A stretch of 64,000 nt of DNA from Pelotomaculum isophthalicicum JI (GCF_029478095.1 NZ_JAKOAV010000008.1:42500-106499); one strand, 5' to 3'; counted from the stretch's first letter, positions 26,581 through 40,729 are shown. The notes: generated by a model not told the origin, from the letters alone. Translations and numbers: made by a program.

Positions 26581-27921
26581 ATGACTGAAATCAATGTGCA
26601 AGATCTTGCGTCCGGTGTGGATACCGTGTGGGTATTGCTCTGCGCGGCCCTGGTATTCTTTATGGAAGGCGGGTTCGCCTTCCTGGAAGCCGGTTTTATC
26701 CGCGCCAAGAACTCTATGAATATCGTGATGAAAGTTTTCACCGACAGCACAATCGGGATGCTCAGTTACTGGGCGGCAGGCTTTGGAATAATGTACGGCT
26801 TGGACCGGGCCGGCGTTTTCGGAAGCACCGGGTTTTTAATCGGCGGCGACCTGAGCCACATTCAATTAAGAATACCAATCTATGCTTATTGGTTATTCCA
26901 GGCAGCCTTTGCCATGGCCATGGCCTCGATCGTTTCCGGCGCGGTGGCCGAACGGATGAAATACGGCCCTTACATTATCTATACCGCGGTGGCAGCCGCC
27001 TTGATTTATCCTGTCGCCGGCCACTGGGTATGGGGGGTTAACGGCTGGCTGGGAAAACTCGGGATGCTGGACTTCGCCGGATCGGCGGTTGTGCACGCCG
27101 TGGGCGGCTGGAGCGCCCTCGCAGCCGTGCTGGCGCTGGGTCCGCGAACAGGGAAGTATAACAAAGACGGCTCTTTAAATGTTCTGCCCGCTCACAACTT
27201 GCACCTGGCCTTTTTGGGGACCTTTATTCTGTGGTTTGGCTGGTTCGGCTTCAATCCGGGCAGTTCCCTCTCCGGACTGGACATGAATATAGCCAGGATC
27301 GCCCTGACCACCAACCTGGCCGCGGCGGCAGGCGGCACCGCCGGCATCCTGTTTACCATGTTCAAATACGGCAAAGCCGACCCCAGTATGGCTATGAACG
27401 GAGCGCTGGCAGGACTCGCCGCCATTACGGCCGGGACAGCTTACGTGCAACCGGCCGGCGCGGTGATAATAGGCGGAGTAGCCGGAGTATTGGTGGTTCT
27501 GGCAGTGAGCTTCTTTGACAAAATCAAGGCTGACGACCCGGTAGGCGCTATTGCCGTGCACGGGGCAGGCGGCACATGGGGAGCCCTGGCGGTTGGCTTG
27601 TTTGCCCAGCAGGGCGGCTTGTTTTACGGCGGCGACGCCGGGCTCCTGGGCGTTCAGGCGCTCGGCGTTCTTTCAGTATCGGTATGGGCTTTCACTGCCA
27701 CTTACCTGGTGTTCACAGCGTTAAAGAAAACAGTCGGTATCCGGGTATCCGCCCAGGAAGAATTTGAAGGACTGGATTTGAATGAACATGGCATCACAGC
27801 ATACACGGGACTGATGACAAACCCGCTTTACGACATCGAAGAGAACCCGGCACACTCCTTTGGCGGTATCCAGCCGCAGAAAGCGCTACTGGTGAATACC
27901 GCTCAAAACATTGAGCCATAA
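26581..27921 (+). CDS. amt: Ammonium transporter
   Basis: Eleven-helix Amt channel of 446 residues. Typical segments are present: FMEGGFAFLEAG in TM1, AGHWVWG, DFAGSAVVHAVGGWSAL with the first pore His, and AVHGAGGTWGALA with the second. The cytoplasmic tail after residue ~400 binds PII. GGGAGGAG precedes ATG 26581. Probably gated by the PII encoded upstream and controlled by the ANTAR leader. Confidence 0.96.
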   Translation: MTEINVQDLASGVDTVWVLLCAALVFFMEGGFAFLEAGFIRAKNSMNIVMKVFTDSTIGMLSYWAAGFGIMYGLDRAGVFGSTGFLIGGDLSHIQLRIPIYAYWLFQAAFAMAMASIVSGAVAERMKYGPYIIYTAVAAALIYPVAGHWVWGVNGWLGKLGMLDFAGSAVVHAVGGWSALAAVLALGPRTGKYNKDGSLNVLPAHNLHLAFLGTFILWFGWFGFNPGSSLSGLDMNIARIALTTNLAAAAGGTAGILFTMFKYGKADPSMAMNGALAGLAAITAGTAYVQPAGAVIIGGVAGVLVVLAVSFFDKIKADDPVGAIAVHGAGGTWGALAVGLFAQQGGLFYGGDAGLLGVQALGVLSVSVWAFTATYLVFTALKKTVGIRVSAQEEFEGLDLNEHGITAYTGLMTNPLYDIEENPAHSFGGIQPQKALLVNTAQNIEP

Positions 27922-28020
27922 ACTCAACGCCTTAAAGCAAGAGACTTTTATTCCGGTATAGTTTATACACAAGTTAATCAAAGCAAAGTCAATAAAAGAG
28001 CTCCCCCAAAGGGGTATGTC

Positions 28021-28057
28021 GAAATGGTATGGCGCTTGACGTCATGCCATTTTCTTT
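28021..28057 (+). terminator. Terminator downstream of amt
   Basis: AAATGGTATG (28022-28031) pairs with CATGCCATTT (28043-28052) with one wobble, followed by TCTTTTG. It lies 100 bases after amt. Confidence 0.65.
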
Positions 28058-28128
28058 TGCAGGTTTCTTCAATCGTGGCCAGGCCCATACGATGCGCCAT
28101 TACCTTTTTTGTGGCATCCTGCGATGTT

Positions 28129-28237
28129 TCATTTCAGCGTAATTTGTACCTCTTTCCCAAGAGATCGGGCAACCTTTGCCAGAAAGTCGAGGGACGGATT
28201 GTACGTTCCGCTTTCCAGGCGGCTGATATTGTTTACT
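28129..28237 (-). pseudogene. Remnant of an XRE-type helix-turn-helix gene
   Basis: About 35 codons ending with TGA at 28131-28129 encode NISRLESGTYNPSLDFLAKV and then ARSLGKEVQITLK, an unmistakable C-terminal part of an XRE helix-turn-helix regulator (HigA-like antitoxin style). There is no start codon; the frame begins exactly where the lipoyl gene ends. The N-terminal two-thirds of that gene is missing. Confidence 0.7.
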
Positions 28238-28460
28238 CAATAATACAAAGGGTATCCCCCACTTTGACCACGTCACCCTCACTTACCATGATTTCCTTAA
28301 TAGTTCCGCCCGAAGGAGAAGGCACATTGAAAATTGCTTTACTGGTCTCCATTTCAACCAGATCATCCTCTTCTTCAACCTTGTCGCCTTCCTTCACGTG
28401 CCAGAAAGTAACGGTACATTCCTCAACACCTTCAGCGAGAAACGGCAACTTGACTTCCAT
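28233..28460 (-). CDS. Stand-alone lipoyl domain protein
   Basis: A 75-residue single biotinyl/lipoyl domain. The strand-turn-strand METSKAIFNV carries Lys41, the expected lipoylation site, flanked by the usual Gly-rich turns (GVEECTVTFWHVKEGDKV, GDVVKVGDT). Alone it is a free carrier rather than part of an E2 acyltransferase. ATG 28460 has GGGAGG eight bases upstream. It is last of four leftward genes with lpd, lipB and lipA, so it probably is the substrate of the neighbouring lipoylation enzymes and of the dihydrolipoyl dehydrogenase. Confidence 0.88.
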   Translation of the reverse strand: MEVKLPFLAEGVEECTVTFWHVKEGDKVEEEDDLVEMETSKAIFNVPSPSGGTIKEIMVSEGDVVKVGDTLCIIE

Positions 28461-28542
28461 ATGATAAACCTCCCTTATTGTACTTTAATTGACTATATAG
28501 TTGTTAAGTTGATGTAGGTTTGCCATTAGGGCGATTTTAAGC

Positions 28543-29412
28543 CTACTTCAAACTATATTTGCGATACACTTCACCGGCCTGGTAAGAACTGCGCACCCAC
28601 GGGCCTGCCGCAACTTCCCCGAACCCCATGGACAACCCTTTTTCCATGTAAAAATCATAAGTCTCCGGCAAGACATATTCCATTACCGGCAGTTGAACAT
28701 CTGAAGGACGAAGATATTGCCCGATAGTGAGGATGTCGCAGCTTGCGGAGCGTAAAATGCGCATTACATTCAGAACCTCTTCACTGCTCTCACCCAAGCC
28801 AACCATCAGACCGGACTTGGTAGTGATCCCAGGCGCTAGTTCCTTAACTTTTTTTAAAAAATCTACCGACCTTGTAAAATCAGCCTGCGGCCTTACAGTA
28901 GGATAAAGTCTGGGAACCGTTTCGATATTATGGTTAAAAACATCAGGTCCGGCGGCAACCACTTCGGCAATCGACTCCGGTTTGCCCTGGAAATCCGGGG
29001 TAAGGACCTCAATGGTGGCGTCCGGCGCTATCTTTCTAATAAGCCCAATAGTACCGGCAAAATGCCCCGCGCCGCCGTCCGGCAAGTCGTCCCGGGTTAC
29101 CGACGTAACCACCACATGTTTTAAACCCAGCACGGCTGCCGCTTCCGCCACCCGCTCCGGCTCGCCTGAATCCGGCGCCGCCGGTGTCCCCTTGTTTACA
29201 GCGCAAAAAGCACAACCACGAGTGCAGGTATCACCCAGGATCATAAAGGTGGCGACTTTCCGGGAAAAGCATTCCGCCTGGTTGGGGCACCGCGCTCCCT
29301 GGCAGACTGTATGCAGACGCAGTCCGGACAGCAGTTCCCTGGTGTGAGCTACTTTAACGGAAGTAACTATTGTTTTGCGCAGCCAGGGCGGAAAACGCCC
29401 CGTCACGGTCAT
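28543..29412 (-). CDS. lipA: Lipoyl synthase
   Basis: Radical SAM enzyme of 289 residues that inserts two sulfurs into octanoyl groups. Auxiliary cluster motif [12 protein letters not shown] and radical SAM motif CTRGCAFC are both present. Its start overlaps lipB's stop by four bases (ATGA). Confidence 0.96.
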   Translation of the reverse strand: MTVTGRFPPWLRKTIVTSVKVAHTRELLSGLRLHTVCQGARCPNQAECFSRKVATFMILGDTCTRGCAFCAVNKGTPAAPDSGEPERVAEAAAVLGLKHVVVTSVTRDDLPDGGAGHFAGTIGLIRKIAPDATIEVLTPDFQGKPESIAEVVAAGPDVFNHNIETVPRLYPTVRPQADFTRSVDFLKKVKELAPGITTKSGLMVGLGESSEEVLNVMRILRSASCDILTIGQYLRPSDVQLPVMEYVLPETYDFYMEKGLSMGFGEVAAGPWVRSSYQAGEVYRKYSLK

Positions 29413-30098
29413 ATCCCCACCGCCTCACTCAGTTCGGCCGCTGAATAGCCGGCTTCTATCTGAAGATTAAATACATCCCCGAAATGTCCCCCAACGGTTG
29501 CCATAATTTCAAATTCCGGGACATCCCGGCCGAGGAGCCTGGTTAACGAGGTCACTCCCTTATCCCGGATGCCGCAGGGAGTAATAAAGCTGAAATACTT
29601 CATATCCGGATTAATATTAAAAGCCCATCCATGATAACTAACCCAGTTGCTGACCCCGATCCCAACGGCGCATATCTTATCCTGACCGGCCCAAACCCCG
29701 GGATACCGGTCCAGGCGGCCTGCCTCGACGCCGTATTCCGCCAGGACCCGGATGAACACCTCTTCGTACATGCGCAGCAATTTATGGAGGTCGCTTCCGT
29801 GCTGCCTTAAATTTAAGATGGGGTAACCGACAAGCTGACCGGGGCCATGGTAAGTAATATCGCCACCCCGGTCGACTTCATATACTTTGATGCCCTCACG
29901 CTCCAGCACATAGTCCGGCGCAAGGATATGTTTCCTGGACCCGCTCCGGCCAATCGTATAGACCGGCGGGTGGCTCAACAACAGGAGTGTGTCAGGAATT
30001 TTCCCGGTTACCCGTTCCTTAACCAGCCTTTTTTGCAGGTTGTACGCTTTAAGATAATCACATAGTCCTAGATACAGTACCCGGCACCAGCGATTCAA
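29409..30098 (-). CDS. lipB: Octanoyl-(ACP):protein octanoyltransferase
   Basis: A 229-residue enzyme that loads octanoate from acyl-carrier protein onto lipoyl domains. Motifs [28 protein letters not shown] with the catalytic Lys, and FITPCGI with the catalytic Cys are present. Followed without gap by lipA. Confidence 0.95.
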   Translation of the reverse strand: MNRWCRVLYLGLCDYLKAYNLQKRLVKERVTGKIPDTLLLLSHPPVYTIGRSGSRKHILAPDYVLEREGIKVYEVDRGGDITYHGPGQLVGYPILNLRQHGSDLHKLLRMYEEVFIRVLAEYGVEAGRLDRYPGVWAGQDKICAVGIGVSNWVSYHGWAFNINPDMKYFSFITPCGIRDKGVTSLTRLLGRDVPEFEIMATVGGHFGDVFNLQIEAGYSAAELSEAVGI

Positions 30099-30133
30099 GA
30101 GTTCGCCCTCCTCCGGAAAACTTTTCTATATAG

Positions 30134-30227
30134 GTAGTCAGAATTCAGTAGTCGGAATTCAGAATATTACGAGTCAAAAACCACTCTTTTATTCTGACTA
30201 CTGACTCCTGACTACTGAATACTGTCA
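30134..30227. repeat. Dispersed GTAGTCAG/CTGACTAC repeat
   Basis: Two clusters of the units GTAGTCAGAATTCAG and CTGACTACTGACTCCTGA face each other in inverted orientation between lpd and lipB. A related fragment recurs at 32852-32897. Confidence 0.7.
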
Positions 30228-30229
30228 TT

Positions 30230-31609
30230 TCACGTGTGTATGCTCATGCCGTGTACGGCCCCGGCGGCTTCCAGCACGGCCTCGGGCAATGTCGGGTGGG
30301 CGTGAATGGTTTCTGTCAGCTGCTTAACCGTGACCCCCATCTTGACGGCCAGGGCGGCTTCAGCGATCAGGTCGGTGGCGTGCGGCCCGACAATATGCAC
30401 TCCGAGCACCCGGTCGCTTTCCGGATCGGCAAGAATTTTGACAAATCCATTTGTTTCACCCATGGCTTTCGCCTTGCCGCTGGCGATAAAGGGGAATTTA
30501 CCCGATTTGACATTGATTCCTTTTTCTTGCGCCTCCTGGGTAGTCAAACCGACACCCGCAACTTCCGGGTGGGTGAAGACGCAATTAGGTATTACCCGGT
30601 AGTCCATCTCACGGGGACGGCCTAAAATATTGTCGACCGCGGCCAGGCCCTGGGCGGAAGCGACATGGGCAAGCTGGATTTTGCCGGTAATGTCGCCAAT
30701 CGCGTAGATGCCGGGAACGCTGGTTTCAAGTTTACCGTTAACAATGACCTCACCGCGCTGCCCCAAGGCCACACCAGCTTCTTCCAACCCCAAACCGTGG
30801 GTGTTCATCGTCCGGCCGATGGAAATAAGCGCCCTGCCGGCAGCAATTTCTTCACCCGATTCCAACACGGCGGTAACAGTTCCGGCAGACTTCTTCACTT
30901 CCAGGATATTCGCCTTGGTTTTAACAGTGATACCCTGCCGTTTTAGCAGTCCCTGCATTGTCTTGGCCGCTTCCTGATCTACCGCCGGCAAGATGGCGGG
31001 CATCACTTCCAGCACGGTTACTTTCGATCCCAGGGCATTAAAGATACAGGCGAACTCACAGCCAATCACCCCGCCGCCGACAACCAGCATCTTTTCCGGA
31101 ACGTCAGCGATGTTTAACGCCTCATTGGAGGTGAGCACCAACTCCCCGTCGTAGCCTAAAGCTGTGATTAGTGCCGGCTCGGTTCCAGTGGCGATAATAA
31201 TATTATCTGTTGTTAAAACTATTTCTTCGCCGCCTTCCGCCGCCACACTGACTTTACCCGGAGCCTGCAGGCGGGCCGTACCCTTAATCAAATCTATTTT
31301 ATTCTTTTTAATAAGATAATTTACCCCCGTAACCAGTTGAGACACGACTTTATTTTTCCGCTCCACCAGGCGGCTGAAATCAACCGTCACTTCTCCCGTG
31401 GCAATGCCGAATTCGGCAGCGCGGCGGATGTTATTCAACAATTCGGCGCCGTACGCCAGTGTTTTAGTCGGGATGCACCCCCGGTTCAAGCAGGTGCCGC
31501 CCACTTCGTCCTTTTCAATTAAGGCGACTTTAGCGCCCAGTTGGGCCGCCCGGACCGCGGCGACATAGCCGCCCGGACCGGCGCCTATAATCACAATTTT
31601 ATAGCACAC
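30230..31609 (-). CDS. lpdA: Dihydrolipoyl dehydrogenase
   Basis: FAD-dependent disulfide oxidoreductase of 459 residues. FAD motif IGAGPGGYVAA, redox disulfide GGTCLNRGCIPTK, NAD motif VVGGGVIGCEF, and the C-terminal AHPTLPE with the catalytic His. GTG 31609 follows GAGGTG by six bases; GTG 31618 lies too close to that site. It should reoxidise the dihydrolipoyl group of the free lipoyl protein, as in glycine cleavage or a 2-oxoacid dehydrogenase. Confidence 0.95.
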   Translation of the reverse strand: MCYKIVIIGAGPGGYVAAVRAAQLGAKVALIEKDEVGGTCLNRGCIPTKTLAYGAELLNNIRRAAEFGIATGEVTVDFSRLVERKNKVVSQLVTGVNYLIKKNKIDLIKGTARLQAPGKVSVAAEGGEEIVLTTDNIIIATGTEPALITALGYDGELVLTSNEALNIADVPEKMLVVGGGVIGCEFACIFNALGSKVTVLEVMPAILPAVDQEAAKTMQGLLKRQGITVKTKANILEVKKSAGTVTAVLESGEEIAAGRALISIGRTMNTHGLGLEEAGVALGQRGEVIVNGKLETSVPGIYAIGDITGKIQLAHVASAQGLAAVDNILGRPREMDYRVIPNCVFTHPEVAGVGLTTQEAQEKGINVKSGKFPFIASGKAKAMGETNGFVKILADPESDRVLGVHIVGPHATDLIAEAALAVKMGVTVKQLTETIHAHPTLPEAVLEAAGAVHGMSIHT

Positions 31610-31764
31610 TATACCCACCTCGCTAAACAGTTGTCGGTCGTCAGACGTCTACTTTTCACCCAGTTTATCCGAATCAACCCCGCCGCGCAAGTGAAACACT
31701 CCGCAGTACAACCCGGTGTCCAAGTGCCGTCTGCCGGTTGCCGGCCCATAATATTTTTATTACC

Positions 31765-31793
31765 TTGACATGAAAATAGTTTCAATATAGTAT
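31765..31793 (+). promoter_or_regulatory. Promoter reading toward a tiny hydrophobic ORF
   Basis: TTGACA (31765-31770), 17 bases, TAGTAT (31788-31793). A second T/A-rich palindrome, TATAGTA-TTAC-TATA, overlaps the -10. The product start lies about 68 bases downstream. The ~150 bases between lpdA and this promoter hold nothing I can name. Confidence 0.6.
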
Positions 31794-31860
31794 TACTATA
31801 CTGTCAGTAATTGGTGGTCAGCCAAAGTATTTGACAGATGTTCACGAAGGATGAATCAAA

Positions 31861-31944
31861 ATGATTTTTTTAAATTACCTAACGGCTATATTAATGAGTA
31901 TACTAGTTACAAAAATTATTCTTAATATGATATCCCTCATTTGA
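31861..31944 (+). CDS. Candidate 27-residue hydrophobic peptide
   Basis: The frame encodes MIFLNYLTAILMSILVTKII and seven more residues, a single membrane-spanning helix with one Lys. AAGGA lies nine bases before the ATG and a good promoter lies upstream. Size and character are like type I toxin peptides or small membrane proteins. No antisense RNA was demonstrated. Chance occurrence cannot be excluded. Confidence 0.4.
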   Translation: MIFLNYLTAILMSILVTKIILNMISLI

Positions 31945-31971
31945 AAAAGAGGGGATTAGCCGGAGTATTCT

Positions 31972-32409
31972 CTAACAAGATTTTTGAGGACCTAACCAAA
32001 TAATTTTTATTTTATCAGTTACTTTTTGAAATTCTTTATCCCCAGTAATGAGTGGCGCATCTTTTTCTAAAGCAAGCGCAGCGGCGAAACAATCTGCAAA
32101 GGAGATACCACCCCTCGACTTAAATATCCCAGCTAATTTAGCCCGTTCCCAAGTGACATCTACAATACGAATATTATTAGCTTGCATTACTTCAGACTCA
32201 ACGATCTCCGCAGTTTCCATACCTCGCTCTCGAAGTACAATATAAAATACTTCACCTAAATTAATCGCACTTATATAAAACTGTGCCCCAGGACCCTGGA
32301 GATATTCATTAACAATATCTCCCCCCTCCTCAGCTTCCAAAAAAGCAAGCAAGGCATACGCATCCAAAACGAAAACTTTATCGTTCTTCTTTCTCAATTT
32401 CCAGGGCAT
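31972..32409 (-). CDS. vapC: PIN-domain toxin (VapC-like)
   Basis: A 145-residue PIN nuclease. Acidic metal ligands: Asp in VLDAYALLAFLE, Glu in NLGEVFY, Asp in SFADCFAAALA and Asp in ITGDKEF. It overlaps the antitoxin gene by 32 bases. Start ATG 32409 is tentative; TTG 32397 is an alternative. VapC toxins cut tRNA or rRNA. Confidence 0.88.
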   Translation of the reverse strand: MPWKLRKKNDKVFVLDAYALLAFLEAEEGGDIVNEYLQGPGAQFYISAINLGEVFYIVLRERGMETAEIVESEVMQANNIRIVDVTWERAKLAGIFKSRGGISFADCFAAALALEKDAPLITGDKEFQKVTDKIKIIWLGPQKSC

Positions 32410-32617
32410 GTTCTTTTCGCAGCGACCCGGTTAAGCTTGTTTTACCTTTTAAAGTACCATGAAGCTTAACAAATGGTCTATCCTGTAATGGTACCAAAAC
32501 TAACTTACCTTCGTGTTCGTGTAGTTGAAACCTATCTCCTTGTTTAATATTGAATTTTTTTCTTATTTCTGAAGGGATAATTATTTGTCCTTTTGAAGAA
32601 ACTGTGATAACCGGCAC
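32378..32617 (-). CDS. vapB: AbrB/SpoVT-type antitoxin (VapB-like)
   Basis: A 79-residue antitoxin with an N-terminal swapped-hairpin DNA-binding domain, ITVSSKGQIIIPSEIRKKF followed by GDRFQL, and a charged helical C-terminus. GTG 32617 follows AGGAGGTG. It precedes and overlaps the PIN toxin gene. Confidence 0.9.
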   Translation of the reverse strand: MPVITVSSKGQIIIPSEIRKKFNIKQGDRFQLHEHEGKLVLVPLQDRPFVKLHGTLKGKTSLTGSLRKEHALEIEKEER

Positions 32618-32641
32618 TGCCTTACACCTCCTTTATCTTAC

Positions 32642-32809
32642 ATTATAAATGTAAGCTGACTTAATATCAATTATAAGGTATTTATTATTTGTTAATAGAT
32701 TTATCGGTTGTTTCAAAAAAATACCAAAAGAATATATTGATAATAATAAATCACGGTGTTATGAAATTCATTTTTCTACAACTGATAACTACAATGCTTT
32801 TGCACTCAT
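32642..32809. other. Short intergenic stretch, nothing recognised
   Basis: About 170 AT-rich bases between vapB and the gltD terminator; presumably contains the vapBC promoter. I cannot place it. Confidence 0.35.
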
Positions 32810-32840
32810 AAAAAGCAGGGATGAATTTCATCATCCCTGC
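32810..32840 (-). terminator. Terminator of the gltBD operon
   Basis: GCAGGGATGA and TCATCCCTGC form a ten-pair stem (32815-32824 with 32831-32840), followed on the minus strand by TTTTTATG. Confidence 0.9.
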
Positions 32841-32851
32841 CCAAAATACTT

Positions 32852-32897
32852 TTCTTTTATTCTGACTCCTGAATTTCTGACTCCTGTCTACTGATCA
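32852..32897. repeat. Second copy of the dispersed CTGACTCCTGA repeat
   Basis: TCTTTTATTCTGACTCCTGA and a further CTGACTCCTGTCTACTGA lie directly at the 3' end of gltD. They match the right-hand part of the repeat at 30134-30227, including the flanking TCTTTTATTCTGACT. Confidence 0.65.
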
Positions 32898-34379
32898 CTT
32901 TAGCATGGTGGAACCCATCAGGTAGCGGTCACACTCGCGCGCCGCGCCGCGCCCTTCATTGATCGCCCAGATCACGAGGCTTTGACCCCGGCGCATGTCG
33001 CCGGCGGCAAATACTCCTTTGACATTGGTCGCAAACTTGCCGTATTCAGCCTTCGCGTTGGAAAACCCGTCGCGCTCGACACCGAGCTGGTCGAGCAGGG
33101 TGTTTTCCGGACCGGTAAACCCCATGGCCAACAGCACCAACTGGGCGGACCAAACTTTCCCGGTACCGGGAATTTCCCTGGGCGCAAGGCGGCCCTGATC
33201 ATCTTTTATCCACTCAACCTGAATAGTGTGTACTTCTTTTACATAGCCATACTCATCTCCGGCAAATTTTTGCGCCGTGACGCAGTAATGACGGGGGTCG
33301 GCTCCGTAAAGAGCCTCCGCTTCCGCCTGGCCGTAATCAACTTTAAATACCCGCGGGAATTGGGGCCAGGGGTTATTGGCGGCACGTTCGAGCGGCAACC
33401 TCGGCATGATCTCAAGCTGGTTGACACTATTGCATTTGTGGCGCAGGGCGGTGCCGACACAGTCGGTGCCGGTGTCACCGCCGCCGATCACAATAACGTC
33501 TTTGCCCGCGGCGGAGATATAATTCCCGTCGGCAAGACCGGAGTCCAGCAGGCTCTTGGTACTTGCGCCCAAAAATTCCACCGCGAAGTGAATTCCCTTC
33601 AGGTTTCGGCCCTCAATCGGCAGATCGCGCGGTTTTGTCGAGCCTCCGCAAAGAACTGCCGCGTCGAATTCTTGTAAGAGCTTTTTCGCGGGATAGTCTT
33701 TGCCCACTTCCGTGCTTGTTACAAAAGTGACACCTTCCGCCGCCATCAAATCAACGCGCCGCTGAACAATCCTTTTGTCAAGCTTCATATTGGGGATGCC
33801 GTACATCAAAAGCCCGCCAACCCGGTCGGCACGCTCAAAAACAGTAACCCGGTGACCGGCTTTGTTAAGCTGGTCCGCGCAGGCCAGGCCGGAAGGACCG
33901 GAGCCAACCACTGCAACTTTTTTGCCAGTCCTGCCGGAAGGCGGGCACGGGGCTATCCATCCCTCTTCATAGGCACGCTCGATAATGGCATTCTCGATAA
34001 TTTTCGTAGTGACAGGGTCGCTGTACAACCCGGCGGCACACGCGCCCTCACAAAGGGCCGGGCAAACCCTGCTCGTAAACTCCGGAAAGTTATTCGTTTT
34101 TAACAGGCGTGTCAACGCCTCTTTCCACAGGCCCCTGGACACCAGGTCATTCCACTCGGGGATCAGATTATGGTTGGGGCAACCTGAAATCATGCCGTTT
34201 ATCACGGTTCCGCTATGGCAGAAGGGCGTGCCGCAACCCATGCAGCGCGATCCCTGAATTTTTAACTTTTCCTCCGAAAAAGGGCAATGAAGTTCGTCCC
34301 AGTCATTTATGCGCTCCAAAGGAGCACGGTCGTCCGGGAGTTCCCTCTGATATTCCATAAATCCTGTCGGCTTACCCAT
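32895..34379 (-). CDS. gltD: Glutamate synthase small subunit
   Basis: A 494-residue flavoprotein that passes NADPH electrons to GltB. N-terminal Cys-rich Fe-S region ([12 protein letters not shown], then CPALCEGAC), FAD motif [14 protein letters not shown] and a second dinucleotide motif [22 protein letters not shown] precedes ATG 34379. It is 19 bases downstream of gltB. Confidence 0.96.
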   Translation of the reverse strand: MGKPTGFMEYQRELPDDRAPLERINDWDELHCPFSEEKLKIQGSRCMGCGTPFCHSGTVINGMISGCPNHNLIPEWNDLVSRGLWKEALTRLLKTNNFPEFTSRVCPALCEGACAAGLYSDPVTTKIIENAIIERAYEEGWIAPCPPSGRTGKKVAVVGSGPSGLACADQLNKAGHRVTVFERADRVGGLLMYGIPNMKLDKRIVQRRVDLMAAEGVTFVTSTEVGKDYPAKKLLQEFDAAVLCGGSTKPRDLPIEGRNLKGIHFAVEFLGASTKSLLDSGLADGNYISAAGKDVIVIGGGDTGTDCVGTALRHKCNSVNQLEIMPRLPLERAANNPWPQFPRVFKVDYGQAEAEALYGADPRHYCVTAQKFAGDEYGYVKEVHTIQVEWIKDDQGRLAPREIPGTGKVWSAQLVLLAMGFTGPENTLLDQLGVERDGFSNAKAEYGKFATNVKGVFAAGDMRRGQSLVIWAINEGRGAARECDRYLMGSTMLK

Positions 34380-34398
34380 GATACTTCCTCCTCACCGG

Positions 34399-38982
<4,584 letters not shown>

Positions 38983-39030
38983 GTTCTACAACCTTTCTTT
39001 CTCTCCTTAATAAATGAAAAAATGTATTAG

Positions 39031-39124
39031 AAAAAGAAAAGGCCTCATTACAGGCGTGCTATAACACCGCACCCTGCAATACGGGCCTCATTGCCGAACT
39101 TTAACTTAGATACGCCGTTGTATC
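39031..39124 (-). promoter_or_regulatory. ANTAR-type two-hairpin leader with terminator, upstream of gltB
   Basis: On the minus strand, P1 is GATAC/GTATC (39124-39109) with loop AACGGC. P2 is GGC/GCC (39095-39084) with loop AATGAG. The terminator starts with the same GGCC, includes CAGG/CCTG and GTGC/GCAC pairs, and ends GGCCTTTTCTTTTT near 39031. Both loops are A at 1 and G at 4, the best pair in the window. Confidence 0.85.
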
Positions 39125-39291
39125 CGCATTTTCTGTTGGTATTTTGTTGGTTAATTAGAAACTATGCAAAAGAAGAACAAAGAACATCCAAAAGTCTACT
39201 AAGTTTATACTTGACCTTCCTCACCAGGCAAAGGAACATGAAATCCAAGCCGATTATCTTCCATTCGAGATCGTTTTTTGCCCTTATGCCA

Positions 39292-39330
39292 TTCTAACTC
39301 AACTTTCGTTCACCGAAAGTCGAGTTAGAA
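39292..39330 (-). terminator. Long perfect-type hairpin downstream of glnA
   Basis: TTCTAACTCAACTTTCG (39292-39308) and CGAAAGTCGAGTTAGAA (39314-39330) form a 17-pair stem with one mismatch. It lies 20 bases past the glnA stop. It lacks a T run on the minus strand, so it may protect the mRNA end or end transcription weakly. Confidence 0.5.
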
Positions 39331-39349
39331 ATTTTAACTGCCTTCTTAT

Positions 39350-40681
39350 TTAAAACTTGGTCAGGTACTCCTCAATCTCCCAGGGATGTACCTGAACCCG
39401 GTAGCGATCCCACTCGATCTCTTTCGCCTCGATAAATCTGCCAAAAATATGTTCACCCAGGGCTTCTTGAATTACTTTGTCTTTTTTTAATTCCTGCACA
39501 GCCTCATGCAGATTTTCGGGCAGGCTGCCGATGCCAAGCTGCTCTCTTTCAGCCGGCGTCATCTCGTAAATGTTGCGGTTGCACGGCGCGGGCGGCATAA
39601 TCCGGTTTTTGATACCTTCAATACCAGCCTTAAGGCAGACCGCCATGGCCAGGTAAGGGTTGCACGCCGGGTCGGGGTTGCGCAGCTCAATGCGGGTGGA
39701 CTCTCCCCGCTTGGCCGGAATCCTGATCAGGGGACTCCTGTTGCGTGCCGACCAGGCCACATATACCGGCGCCTCATAGCCGGAAACCAGTCTCTTGTAG
39801 GAGTTAACCGTCGGGTTCACGATTGCCGATATCGCCCTGGCATGCTTCATCAAACCGCCCACATAATAAATACAATCCTGCCCCAAACCGTCTGCGGCGG
39901 CAGGATCATAAAAGGCGTTCTTTCCGTTTTTCATCAGCGACTGGTTCATGTGCATGCCGGAGCCTGAAAGTCCAAACACCGGCTTGGGCATGAAGGTCGC
40001 GTGCAGGCCATGCCGCTGGGCAATGGTGCGCACCACAAACTTGAATGTGACAACCTTGTCCGCTATATCCAGCGCTTCCGCAAACTTAAAGTCGATCTCA
40101 TGCTGGCCCGGCGCCACCTCGTGGTGCGAGGCCTCTATCTCAAAGCCCATTTGCTCCAAAGTCAGTACCATGTCACGCCGGGCGTTCTCCCCCAGGTCGA
40201 CGGGAGTGAGGTCGAAGTAACCGGCCTTGTCGTGGGTGATGGTAGTGGGCTTTCCTTCACTGTCAACGTGGAAAAGGAAAAATTCGGCTTCCGGCCCCAC
40301 ATTCATCGTGTAGCCCATTTCCGCGGCTTCTTGGATAGCCCTCTTCAGAACAAACCGCGGGTCACCCGCGAAAGGCTTGCCGTCGTGATCGTAGATGTCG
40401 CAGATTAAACGGGCTACCGCGCCTTCCTGGGGCTTCCAGGGAAAAGTCGCAAACGTTGCCGGATCGGGCCGCAAATACATATCGGATTCCTCAATGCGAA
40501 CAAAACCCTCTATGGATGAGCCGTCAAACATCAACTCACCGTCAAGGGCTTTATCCAGTTGCTCAACTGTTATGGCGACATTTTTCAAAATGCCGAAGAT
40601 ATCCGTAAATTGAAGGCGCACAAACTTTACTCCCAGGTCCTTGGCCAGATTACGCACATCGTCGTTGGTAAGCTTAGCCAC
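39350..40681 (-). CDS. glnA: Glutamine synthetase type I-alpha
   Basis: A 443-residue ATP-dependent glutamine synthetase. Motifs [18 protein letters not shown] (Glu ligands), [22 protein letters not shown] with the metal His, PGYEAP with the flap Glu, and [10 protein letters not shown] with the metal Glu are complete. No adenylylation loop, as in Bacillus-type enzymes. GTG 40681 follows AAAGGTG at 11 bases. One of four glnA-like genes here. Confidence 0.95.
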   Translation of the reverse strand: MAKLTNDDVRNLAKDLGVKFVRLQFTDIFGILKNVAITVEQLDKALDGELMFDGSSIEGFVRIEESDMYLRPDPATFATFPWKPQEGAVARLICDIYDHDGKPFAGDPRFVLKRAIQEAAEMGYTMNVGPEAEFFLFHVDSEGKPTTITHDKAGYFDLTPVDLGENARRDMVLTLEQMGFEIEASHHEVAPGQHEIDFKFAEALDIADKVVTFKFVVRTIAQRHGLHATFMPKPVFGLSGSGMHMNQSLMKNGKNAFYDPAAADGLGQDCIYYVGGLMKHARAISAIVNPTVNSYKRLVSGYEAPVYVAWSARNRSPLIRIPAKRGESTRIELRNPDPACNPYLAMAVCLKAGIEGIKNRIMPPAPCNRNIYEMTPAEREQLGIGSLPENLHEAVQELKKDKVIQEALGEHIFGRFIEAKEIEWDRYRVQVHPWEIEEYLTKF

Positions 40682-40729
40682 TTATATTTCACACCTTTCT
40701 GTTTGCTGTCACCACGGCGCAATAATTAC

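Noticed and set aside
38983..39124. Glutamine riboswitch (glnA RNA) or T-box in nitrogen gene leaders
   Set aside because: Neither the conserved glnA RNA core nor a T-box sequence is present. Hexaloop hairpin pairs fit the ANTAR model instead.
39150..39297. Possible transposase C-terminal remnant on the minus strand downstream of gltB's leader
   Set aside because: A short stretch (DLEWKIIGLDFMF) faintly resembles IS transposase ends, but no inverted repeats or other transposase parts are visible.
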